Assembly: GCA_022712075.1 (NCBI GenBank)
Contig: JALAHE010000080.1
Coordinates: forward strand, 1-23,216
Length of the DNA: 23,216 bases
Reading direction: 5' to 3'
Source: Galactobacter sp.
GTDB taxonomy: Bacteria; Actinomycetota; Actinomycetes; Actinomycetales; Micrococcaceae
Numbering within the stretch: position 1 is the first letter of the stretch; the number at the start of each line of letters is the position of its first letter. The notes below the pieces were generated by a model. That model saw nothing but the letters and a program-made list of their open reading frames with translations, did no database searches and had not been told where the DNA came from. Positions 7,727-15,656 of this stretch are shown in pieces. Position numbers and translations under genes: made by a program.

Positions 7727-8674
7727 ATGAGATCCGACCGGCTCGTGGCCATCCTGTTGATGCTGCAAAGGCGAACGCAGGTCACCGCCGCCGAGGTGGC
7801 GGCGGAGCTGGAGGTGTCCGAACGCACGGCCCGCCGGGACCTGGATGCCTTGGGGATGGCCGGGTTGCCCGTGTACTCGGTGCAGGGCCGTGGTGGTGGA
7901 TGGCGGCTGCTTGGCGGTGCCCGGACCGATTTGTCCGGCCTCAGCGAGGCCGAGGTGCGAGCCCTGTTCCTGGTCGCTGGCCCGGCCGCGGGGTCAACGC
8001 CGGAGGTGAAGGCGGCCCTGCGCAAGTTGGTCCGCGCGCTTCCCTCCACCTTTCGGGATCAAGCCGAAGCGGCGGCGTCGTCCATCATGATGGACCCCCA
8101 TCGCTGGGGCGCAGCCGAGCCCGTCGCCCAGACACCGCACTGTCTCCCGGCACTGCAGGACGCCGTGATCCGTGGTCAACAGCTCCGCCTGGGGTACGTG
8201 GACGCGGCGGGGACGCCCAGCGAGCGAACGGTGCATCCGCTGGGCATCGTTCTCAAGGCGCACGCGTGGTATCTGCTCGCCAACACCGACGCCGGGCAGC
8301 GGACCTTCAGGGTCGATCGGGTCACCGACTTGCAGACGCTCAATGAGCCCGCCGAGCGGCCACCGGGCTTCGACCTCGCCGGGGCCTGGCATCAGATCAC
8401 CGCCGACGCGCAGCACGCACGCCCCGCGATTCGCGTGCAGGGCAGCTGCGCGCCCGAGGGTATCGATTATCTGCGACAGGCGATGGAGGGCAAGGTCAGC
8501 ATCGGCGCGCCGGGTCCCGACGGCCGCCTGCCCGTAGCCTTCACCGGTCCCAGCGAGGCGGGCTTGGCCGGGCATGTGGCTGGACTGGTGGAGTGGCTCG
8601 AGATCTCCAGCCCGCCAGGGATCCGTGAGCATTTGGCGACCATCGGGGCAGCGCTGACCCAGCGCTACGCGTGA
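7727..8674 (+). CDS. HTH and WYL-domain transcriptional regulator (DeoR-like HTH)
   Basis: This is a 315-residue regulator. Residues 2-60 form a DeoR/HTH_11-type winged helix-turn-helix (LQRRTQVTAAEVAAELEVSE, then RTARRDLDAL and the GGGWRLL wing). A WYL domain follows at about 142-215, with the name-giving W181-Y182-L183 in HAWYLLAN and the basic FRVDRV patch at about 194-199, which in the family senses a ligand, often nucleic-acid derived. A C-terminal extension (WCX-type, about 220-310) completes the usual YafY-like architecture. ATG 7727 is the first start fitting the HTH. It is divergent from the epoxide-hydrolase-like gene, and local regulation of that gene is the simplest inference. WYL proteins also control defence islands and DNA-damage genes, but nothing of that kind is adjacent. 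Confidence 0.9.
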   Translation: MRSDRLVAILLMLQRRTQVTAAEVAAELEVSERTARRDLDALGMAGLPVYSVQGRGGGWRLLGGARTDLSGLSEAEVRALFLVAGPAAGSTPEVKAALRKLVRALPSTFRDQAEAAASSIMMDPHRWGAAEPVAQTPHCLPALQDAVIRGQQLRLGYVDAAGTPSERTVHPLGIVLKAHAWYLLANTDAGQRTFRVDRVTDLQTLNEPAERPPGFDLAGAWHQITADAQHARPAIRVQGSCAPEGIDYLRQAMEGKVSIGAPGPDGRLPVAFTGPSEAGLAGHVAGLVEWLEISSPPGIREHLATIGAALTQRYA

Positions 8675-8842
8675 GGCAAGAAGCGCCGCGCCGCCGAAGA
8701 ACCGCGACGCAGAAGCGGCAACGACGTCCTCGATCGCAGCGGTCACGATGCGATAAATCATCCCTCCGAGCGACTGACGAAAGGAGGTGCCGCGCGCCAC
8801 CCTGGGAGGGCGCAACGCAGTCTCGGATGAGAGGAACCCGTC
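8675..8842. other. Intergenic stretch with an orphan consensus Shine-Dalgarno
   Basis: These 168 bp hold no recognisable gene. GAAAGGAGGTG at 8779-8789 is a near-perfect Shine-Dalgarno, but no ATG or GTG follows at useful spacing. GAGAGGA at 8829-8835 is the real ribosome-binding site of the small gene at 8843. No clear terminator for the WYL gene was seen. Confidence 0.4.
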
Positions 8843-9049
8843 ATGGGATGGATGATCTACCCCGCAATCCTGCTGGTCATCGTGGTGGTGCTGAGCCTGA
8901 TCAGGATGCGTCGCAACAAGGTCTCTGCCGGCGTCGATCCCTCCGAGCGCAGGCTGGAAGGCGAGCCGATTGGCGGCCGCGATCCCAGCCTGGCGCAGTC
9001 CGCCACGGTGTTGCCCGAGCGGCCCGTGGGCCCCGGAAATCACTTCTGA
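8843..9049 (+). CDS. Small single-pass membrane protein, unknown function
   Basis: This is a 68-residue protein that I do not recognise. Residues 4-20 form one hydrophobic helix (MIYPAILLVIVVVLSLI), followed at once by a basic stop-transfer patch (RMRRNK, 21-26). This predicts an N-out/C-in anchor with a polar cytoplasmic tail of about 42 residues rich in Pro, Glu and Arg. The start is well supported: ATG 8843 has GAGAGGA at 8829-8835, 7 nt upstream. It lies 168 bp after the WYL regulator on the same strand and converges on lysE, 20 bp away, without an obvious terminator between them. The clear signal anchor plus good ribosome-binding site argue for a real gene despite its size; conservation would decide. 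Confidence 0.65.
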   Translation: MGWMIYPAILLVIVVVLSLIRMRRNKVSAGVDPSERRLEGEPIGGRDPSLAQSATVLPERPVGPGNHF

Positions 9050-9069
9050 GGCGGGCGTCCGGGGCGGGT

Positions 9070-9696
9070 TTAGGCCCCCCAGAAAAGCTCCACGACGAGC
9101 TTGATCGCCAGCACCAGCATGATGAGCGCAATGGCTCCGTCCAGCACGCGCCAGGTCCAGGCCTTGGCGAAGAGCGGGCGCAGCTTCCTGGCGCCGAGGC
9201 CCAGGGCAAAGAACCAGGCCCAGCTCGCCACGCACGCCCCGAGGGCAAAGAACCAGCGGTTCTCACCGTAGTTTCCGGCGAGCGAGCCGAGGAAGAGCAC
9301 GGTGTCCAGGTAGACGTGCGGGTTGAGCCACGTGAAGGCCAGCACGGTGGCCAGCGCGGCGCCGACCCCCGGCGCCGCGGCCGATTGCGCCTCGAGCCCG
9401 CCGCCCGGGCCGAGCGCCCGGCGCAGCGAGAGGGCCCCGTAGACGAGCAGGAAGAGCAGGGCGGCAACCCGCAACAGGGTCAGCACCCACGGTGCCGCCG
9501 AGCTGAGGAAGCCGATCCCGGCCACGCCGGCCACGATGAGCACGGTGTCGGAGAGGGCGCACACGAGGCTCACGGCGAGGACCACGGAGCGCTTGGCGCT
9601 CAGTCCCGTGCGCAGCACGTAGGCGTTCTGCGCGCCGATGGCGACGATGAGGGCGAGGCCGGAGAGCATCCCGGTGAAGACGATGGAGAGGGGCAC
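9070..9696 (-). CDS. lysE: LysE/ArgO-type basic amino-acid exporter
   Basis: This is a 208-residue membrane protein with about six hydrophobic helices, a typical size for the LysE family, which exports L-lysine and L-arginine when intracellular levels rise. Family landmarks are AIGAQNAYVLRTGL near the N-terminus and FTWLNPHVYLDTVLFLG in the middle; the NP-H-x-YLD block is diagnostic of LysE/ArgO. GTG 9696 is the likely start. On the minus strand TAGCGT sits 6 nt before it, so the mRNA may be leaderless; the GGAG just upstream is too close to act as a normal ribosome-binding site. It is divergent from a LysG/ArgP-type regulator, the arrangement known from Corynebacterium glutamicum, where LysG activates lysE with lysine, arginine or histidine as co-inducer. 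The exact substrate is inferred from this context. Confidence 0.92.
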   Translation of the reverse strand: MPLSIVFTGMLSGLALIVAIGAQNAYVLRTGLSAKRSVVLAVSLVCALSDTVLIVAGVAGIGFLSSAAPWVLTLLRVAALLFLLVYGALSLRRALGPGGGLEAQSAAAPGVGAALATVLAFTWLNPHVYLDTVLFLGSLAGNYGENRWFFALGACVASWAWFFALGLGARKLRPLFAKAWTWRVLDGAIALIMLVLAIKLVVELFWGA

Positions 9697-9793
9697 GGCT
9701 CCACGCTAGGCGGGGCGCCGGTCACGGATGCGAGATCCGAAAGATTCATCAAGGATCATTAGCGTTGCTTATCTGGTCATCTAGCCTATGCGC
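9697..9793. promoter_or_regulatory. lysE-lysG divergent promoter/operator region
   Basis: This 97-bp gap has a -10-like box for each gene. TAGCGT on the minus strand (9703-9708) lies 6 nt before lysE, and TAGCCT (9782-9787) lies 6 nt before the lysG ATG at 9794. TTAGCG, 17 nt upstream of the latter, is a weak -35 candidate. The A/T-rich centre (about 9737-9775) includes GATTCATCAAGGATC (9742-9756), an imperfect dyad that may be a LysG site. Confidence 0.5.
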
Positions 9794-10684
9794 ATGAGCG
9801 ATCCGCTTCCGCTGCACCAGCTCGCGACCTTCGCCGCCGTGATCGACGAGGGCGGCTTCGAAGCCGCGGCCAGCTCCCTCGGCGTGAGCCCGCCCGCCGT
9901 CTCTCAGCGGCTCAAGGCCCTCGAACGCGCCGTGGGCCGGGCGCTCGTTGAACGCACGGTGCCGCCGGTGCCCACCGCGGCCGGGGAGCGGCTGCTCCCA
10001 CACGCCCGCCGACTCGTCGGCATGGCCGCAGAGGCCGCCCTGTCCGTGGGGCTGGGCGCGGGGTCCGGCGCGCGCCCCAGCCTGCACCTCGCCGTCAACG
10101 CCGATTCGCTCGACACCTGGTTCCTCGAGGCGCTCGCCACGGCGCCGGGCGCCCACCGCACCCAGGTGCTGCTCGAGCGCGCCGACCAGGACGACACCCA
10201 TCGGCTGCTGCTCAGCGGCCAGGTGCAGGCGGCCGTGACCACCGCCGCCACGCCGGTCCCCGGCTGCACGAGCGAGCTGCTCGGCGTGATGCGCTACCTT
10301 CCGGTGACGGCCCCACGCCTGCTCGCCGCTGGCGAGGAGCTCTCCCGCCTGCCCATGGTGGACTTCGACGACGCCGACGACCTCCAGCGCTCCTCGCTCA
10401 CCGCATGGCTGGGCCACGCCGCGACGCCCCCGCGCCACAAGGTGCCAAGCTCCACTGCCTTCGCGCGCGCCGTCGAGTCGGGACTCGGCTGGGGCATGCT
10501 GCCGGAGGAGCAGGCGCTGCCCGCCCTGCGTCGCGGCACCCTGGTGCCGCTGCCGCAGGGCCGGCCACACGACGTCGTGCTCACCTGGCAGTCCTGGGAC
10601 CCGCCCACTCCGGCACTCGCCGAGCTCAGCTCCCACCTGCTCGCGTTTGCCACGGCGCGTTTGCGCCGGCCGGAGGCAAGCTAG
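9794..10684 (+). CDS. lysG: LysR-family regulator, LysG/ArgP type
   Basis: This is a 296-residue LysR-type activator. The N-terminal winged HTH (about residues 5-63) reads LHQLATFAAVIDEGGFEAAA, then SLGVSPPAVSQRLKALE and the GRALVERTVPPVPTAAG wing. This is close to the LysG/ArgP subgroup, recognisable by the PP-x-P-T-x-AG ending. The rest (about 90-290) is the two-lobed effector domain. Its expected role is to sense basic amino acids and activate the divergent lysE. I chose ATG 9794 rather than ATG 9788 because TAGCCT ends at 9787 and would place the transcription start at 9794, giving a leaderless message. The stop codon overlaps the stop of the convergent GNAT gene by 3 bp within a shared CTAG. 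Confidence 0.9.
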   Translation: MSDPLPLHQLATFAAVIDEGGFEAAASSLGVSPPAVSQRLKALERAVGRALVERTVPPVPTAAGERLLPHARRLVGMAAEAALSVGLGAGSGARPSLHLAVNADSLDTWFLEALATAPGAHRTQVLLERADQDDTHRLLLSGQVQAAVTTAATPVPGCTSELLGVMRYLPVTAPRLLAAGEELSRLPMVDFDDADDLQRSSLTAWLGHAATPPRHKVPSSTAFARAVESGLGWGMLPEEQALPALRRGTLVPLPQGRPHDVVLTWQSWDPPTPALAELSSHLLAFATARLRRPEAS

Positions 10685-11190
10685 TCGCGCAGGCGCTTGA
10701 CCATCTGCAGCTCCCACTCGCCCTCGGCCAGCGGGTAGGGGATGCGCACGCCGTCGGCCACGAAGCCGCGGCGCTCGTAGAAGGCGATGGCTCGCGGGTT
10801 CTCCTCGTGCACGTGCAGGGTGATCGCGTCGCCGCGCGTGAGTGCCCAGGCCTCGATGCCGTCCAGCAGCGCGTCGGCCACGCCGGCGGCGCGGCCGCGC
10901 GCTGAGGGATCCACGAAGACGCCCACCAGGAGCGGTCCCACCGCCTCGTCGGGGACGAAGCCGCCCATGCCGCCGAGCCAGCGCCCGTGCTCGTCCTCCG
11001 CGATGAGCGAGGTGCCGTGTTCGTTCACCCCGCGGGCGGCCCGCATGCGCCACTCCGCCTCGCCGTGGTGGTAGGCCTCCTCGAGCGTCTCGAGATAGGC
11101 CTTGGGGGTGTCGGCGAGGGCGCGCATCCGCAGCTCGCGGACCAGCTCCCACTCGTCCTCGGTGGTGGGGCGAACGATCACGTGACTCAT
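10681..11190 (-). CDS. GNAT-family N-acetyltransferase
   Basis: This is a 169-residue single-domain acetyl-CoA-dependent acyltransferase. Motif A, which binds the CoA pyrophosphate, is VFVDPSARGRAAGVADALLD (residues 91-110) with RGRAAG at 98-103. Motif B includes ENPRAIAFYERRGF (130-143), the classic GNAT C-terminal block. The N-terminal EWELVRELRMRALADTPKAY resembles acetyltransferases acting on small molecules or protein N-termini, but the substrate is unknown. ATG 11190 is preferred over upstream starts, because TAGGCT (minus strand, 11199-11204) lies 8 nt ahead and there is no Shine-Dalgarno, again suggesting a leaderless mRNA. It is convergent with lysG and divergent from icd. Confidence 0.88.
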   Translation of the reverse strand: MSHVIVRPTTEDEWELVRELRMRALADTPKAYLETLEEAYHHGEAEWRMRAARGVNEHGTSLIAEDEHGRWLGGMGGFVPDEAVGPLLVGVFVDPSARGRAAGVADALLDGIEAWALTRGDAITLHVHEENPRAIAFYERRGFVADGVRIPYPLAEGEWELQMVKRLRD

Positions 11191-11198
11191 GGGCGGCA

Positions 11199-11204
11199 AG
11201 CCTA
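11199..11204 (-). promoter_or_regulatory. -10 box of the GNAT gene (probably leaderless)
   Basis: TAGGCT on the minus strand lies 8 nt before ATG 11190. That distance puts the transcription start at the start codon. No ribosome-binding site is visible. Confidence 0.45.
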
Positions 11205-11273
11205 GCCGCGCCCGCCCGCGCGGGGTGTGGCGCACGTGACGACACCGGAGCGGGTCACGGCCCGCGCAGACAG

Positions 11274-11279
11274 TAGACT
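11274..11279 (+). promoter_or_regulatory. -10 box of icd
   Basis: TAGACT is identical to the purH -10 hexamer and lies 58 nt before the icd ATG at 11338. GTCACG at 11254-11259 is a weak, closely spaced -35 candidate. GAGGGAG (about 11320-11326) upstream of the ATG serves as ribosome-binding site. Confidence 0.5.
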
Positions 11280-11337
11280 CGGAACGATGGGCCTTCATAG
11301 GGCCCTAAGTCGATCCGATGAGGGAGACACCCTTTCC

Positions 11338-13557
<2,220 letters not shown>

Positions 13558-13590
13558 TCCGGCGCCGGTAGGCGTCGCCGAGATCCACCC

Positions 13591-13640
13591 GCCCGACGGC
13601 GGGGTGAGACTCCCAGGGGAGTCTCACCCCGCCGTCGGGC
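13591..13640 (+). terminator. Rho-independent terminator of icd
   Basis: The arms 13591-13613 and 13618-13640 are perfectly complementary over 23 bp with a 4-nt CAGG loop, followed directly by ATTTTT. This is the clearest intrinsic terminator in the window. It isolates icd from the HSP90 operon. Confidence 0.93.
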
Positions 13641-13742
13641 ATTTTTCTGCGCTGCCCGACGGCGCGTGGCCCGGTACGGGGCCCGCCCGGCGGGCGCGGG
13701 CCGGGGAGTGTCACCGGCGTTCGCGGCGTGGCCTGGCGCCGG

Positions 13743-13748
13743 TAGGGT
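13743..13748 (+). promoter_or_regulatory. -10 box of the HSP90-TPR operon
   Basis: TAGGGT lies 7 nt before GTG 13756, so the transcript would begin at the start codon. No consensus -35 was found; TTCGCG (13720-13725) at 17 nt is weak. The box sits in a 12-bp repeat (GGCGCCGGTAGG at 13561-13572 and 13735-13746). No CIRCE or HAIR-type heat-shock operator was recognised. Confidence 0.45.
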
Positions 13749-13755
13749 GGGGCGC

Positions 13756-15588
13756 GTGAGCGAGCAACAGATGGAGTCGACCCCCTTCCAGGTGCACCTG
13801 CGCGGCGTCGTGGAGCTGCTCAGCCGCAGCATCTACTCGGGCCCGGCCGTGTATCTGCGCGAGCTGATCCAGAACGCGGCGGACGCCATCGCTGCGCGCC
13901 GCGACGAGGGGCACGCGGGCGGGCTCATCACCATCACTCCGGTGGGGCCGCGCAGCCGCGAGCTCATCGTGAGCGACAACGGCATCGGCCTCGACCGCGG
14001 CGAGGTCGCCGAGCTCCTGGCCACCGTTGGCCGCTCCTCGAAGCGCGATCTGCTTGACATGCCGCGCGGCGACCGGCTCGGCCAGTTCGGCATCGGCCTG
14101 CTCTCCTGCTTCATGATCGCCGACGAGATCCGCGTGCTGACCCGCTCGGCGCGCGGCGGGGACCCCGTCGAGTGGCTCGGCCGGGCAGACGGCACCTTCT
14201 CGGTGCGCCCCTTGAGCGGCGCCGAGGCGGACGCCGTGCCCGTGGGCACCCAGGTGGTCCTGGCGCCCCGCGCCGACGATGCGCCGCTCGCGAGCGAGGA
14301 GAGCGTGCTCTCCCTGGCCCGCGACTACGCCGAGTACCTGCCCGTCCAGATCGACGTGATCAGGGCGGACGGACGCGCAACTCGCATCAACCGCGAGCCG
14401 CTCTTCGCGCGGCCCTACGAGGCAAGCGAGGACGAGCTGCTGGAGCTGGGCCACGAGCTCCTCGGGGCGCGCCCCGTGGAGGCCATCCCGCTCTCGGTGC
14501 CCGCCACGGGCACCACGGGCGTGGCCTTTGTGCTTCCCTACGCCCCGCCGCCCGGCGCGCGGCAGGCCACCCGCGCCTACCTCGGCGGGATGCTCCTGAG
14601 CCCCTCCTTCGAGGACCTGCTTCCCGACTGGGGCTTTTTTGTCCGCTGCATCGTGACCTCCACGGGCCTGCACCCCACGGCCTCGCGCGAGGCGTTTATC
14701 GAGGACTCCGCGCTGGAGGAAACCCGCGCCGAGCTCGGGGCCGAGCTGCGCCGCTGGGTGCTGCGCATGGCGGCGACCCGCCCGGCCTCGCTCGCCTCGT
14801 TCCTCGCGGTGCACCACCTCGGCCTGCGCGCCGTGGCGGTGCACGACGACGAGCTGGCGGCGCTCATCCTGCCGCACCTGCGTTTCGAGACGAGCGCCGG
14901 CACCTCCGCGCTGCGCGACCTCGCCGCCGCCCACCCGCGCCTGCGCTACGCCGCGACGGTTGACGAGTTCAGGCAGCTCGCGCCTCTCGCCCGCCCGGAC
15001 GAGCCGGTCGTGAACGCCGGTTACGCCTACGACGAGCCGCTCCTGCGGCGCGCCGGCGTCCTGCTGCCGGGGCTCACGGTGGAGCGTGCCGACGCCGCGG
15101 AACTCGTGGATTCCCTCTCCGAGGTGCCGCTGGCCCATCGCGCCGAGGTCGAGGCCCTGGAGACGCGGGCGGAGGCAGTGCTGGGCGATCTCGACAGCGC
15201 CGTGACCGTCCGCGGCTTCTCTCCGGCGGAGGTTCCGGCGATCTACGTGACGGACCAGGCTGTCCTTGGTGCCACGCGCCGCCGCGACGTGGCGGCGGAC
15301 GCAGGTGGGCTGTGGGGAGGCCTCCTCGGCAAGCTCGACGCCGCGCCGGAGGGCCCGCGCGGGCGGCTGTGCCTGAACTGGAACAACGCCCTCGTGCGGA
15401 CCCTGGCCTCGGTCTCGGACAGCGCCGTCTTCAGCGCCGCCATCCGGGTGGTCTATGTGCAGGCCCTGCTGGCGGGGCAGCACCCGCTCACGCGCCAGGA
15501 TCGGCAGGTGCTCACGGAGTCCATGACGGATATCGTGCACCTGAGTGTGGGCCTGGCCCCGGGGGCCGAGGGGGCCGCCGGCGCCTAG
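13756..15588 (+). CDS. HSP90-family ATPase (HtpG-like, actinobacterial subgroup)
   Basis: This is a 610-residue GHKL-type ATPase with the three-domain HSP90 plan. The nucleotide site shows LRELIQNAADA at 34-44 (Glu36, Asn40, Asp43 match the catalytic Glu, Mg-binding Asn and Asp of HtpG), SDNGIGL at 73-79, GQFGIGLLS at 109-117 and GTQVVL from 164. Arg311 in TASREAFIED matches the middle-domain Arg that contacts the ATP phosphate. The C-terminal part, with NNALVRTL and YVQALLAG, resembles the HtpG dimerisation domain. So ATP hydrolysis and dimerisation should be intact. It differs in the lid (TVGRSSKR instead of the usual SGT motif) and lacks any C-terminal MEEVD (it ends in EGAAGA). The start is GTG 13756, 7 nt after a -10 box. 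Two giant TPR proteins follow on the same strand (68 and 41 bp gaps) with no terminator, so an operon is likely. Confidence 0.9.
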   Translation: MSEQQMESTPFQVHLRGVVELLSRSIYSGPAVYLRELIQNAADAIAARRDEGHAGGLITITPVGPRSRELIVSDNGIGLDRGEVAELLATVGRSSKRDLLDMPRGDRLGQFGIGLLSCFMIADEIRVLTRSARGGDPVEWLGRADGTFSVRPLSGAEADAVPVGTQVVLAPRADDAPLASEESVLSLARDYAEYLPVQIDVIRADGRATRINREPLFARPYEASEDELLELGHELLGARPVEAIPLSVPATGTTGVAFVLPYAPPPGARQATRAYLGGMLLSPSFEDLLPDWGFFVRCIVTSTGLHPTASREAFIEDSALEETRAELGAELRRWVLRMAATRPASLASFLAVHHLGLRAVAVHDDELAALILPHLRFETSAGTSALRDLAAAHPRLRYAATVDEFRQLAPLARPDEPVVNAGYAYDEPLLRRAGVLLPGLTVERADAAELVDSLSEVPLAHRAEVEALETRAEAVLGDLDSAVTVRGFSPAEVPAIYVTDQAVLGATRRRDVAADAGGLWGGLLGKLDAAPEGPRGRLCLNWNNALVRTLASVSDSAVFSAAIRVVYVQALLAGQHPLTRQDRQVLTESMTDIVHLSVGLAPGAEGAAGA

Positions 15589-15603
15589 CCGGACCTCGGC
15601 CGC

Positions 15604-15636
15604 CGCCGGCACATCCCGCCGCGGCGCCGGCACATC
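15604..15636 (+). repeat. 12-bp direct repeat between the HSP90 and first TPR genes
   Basis: CGCCGGCACATC occurs at 15604-15615 and again at 15625-15636, a 21-bp period or two helical turns. It lies in the 68-bp gap just upstream of the ribosome-binding site AAGGGAG (15646-15652). Confidence 0.6.
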
Positions 15637-15656
15637 AACGGCTTCAAGGGAGTGAC

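Noticed and set aside
8675..9235. Minus-strand frame over the 8675-8842 gap that could extend into the WYL gene
   Set aside because: Its only ATG near a GGAGGG motif is directly adjacent, too close for initiation. The product has no recognisable features and overlaps well-supported genes.
11227..11337. Longer N-terminus for icd
   Set aside because: It would cover the TAGACT promoter and ribosome-binding site, and the standard monomeric IDH N-terminus begins at ATG 11338.
13561..13746. GGCGCCGGTAGG direct repeat (13561-13572 and 13735-13746) as a heat-shock operator of the HSP90 operon
   Set aside because: One copy lies before the icd terminator and the other overlaps the -10 box. The motif is simple GC-rich sequence and does not resemble CIRCE or HAIR elements.
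14631..14640. T6 run within the HSP90 gene as a possible programmed frameshift site
   Set aside because: The frame reads through intact as Gly-Phe-Phe-Val, homology continues on both sides, and no stop codon or stimulatory structure suggests recoding.
15312..15656. Longer N-terminus for the first TPR protein, overlapping the HSP90 gene in another frame
   Set aside because: The extra residues are Arg/Gly/Pro-rich frame-shadow sequence. GTG 15657 has a ribosome-binding site and starts the part shared with the paralogue.
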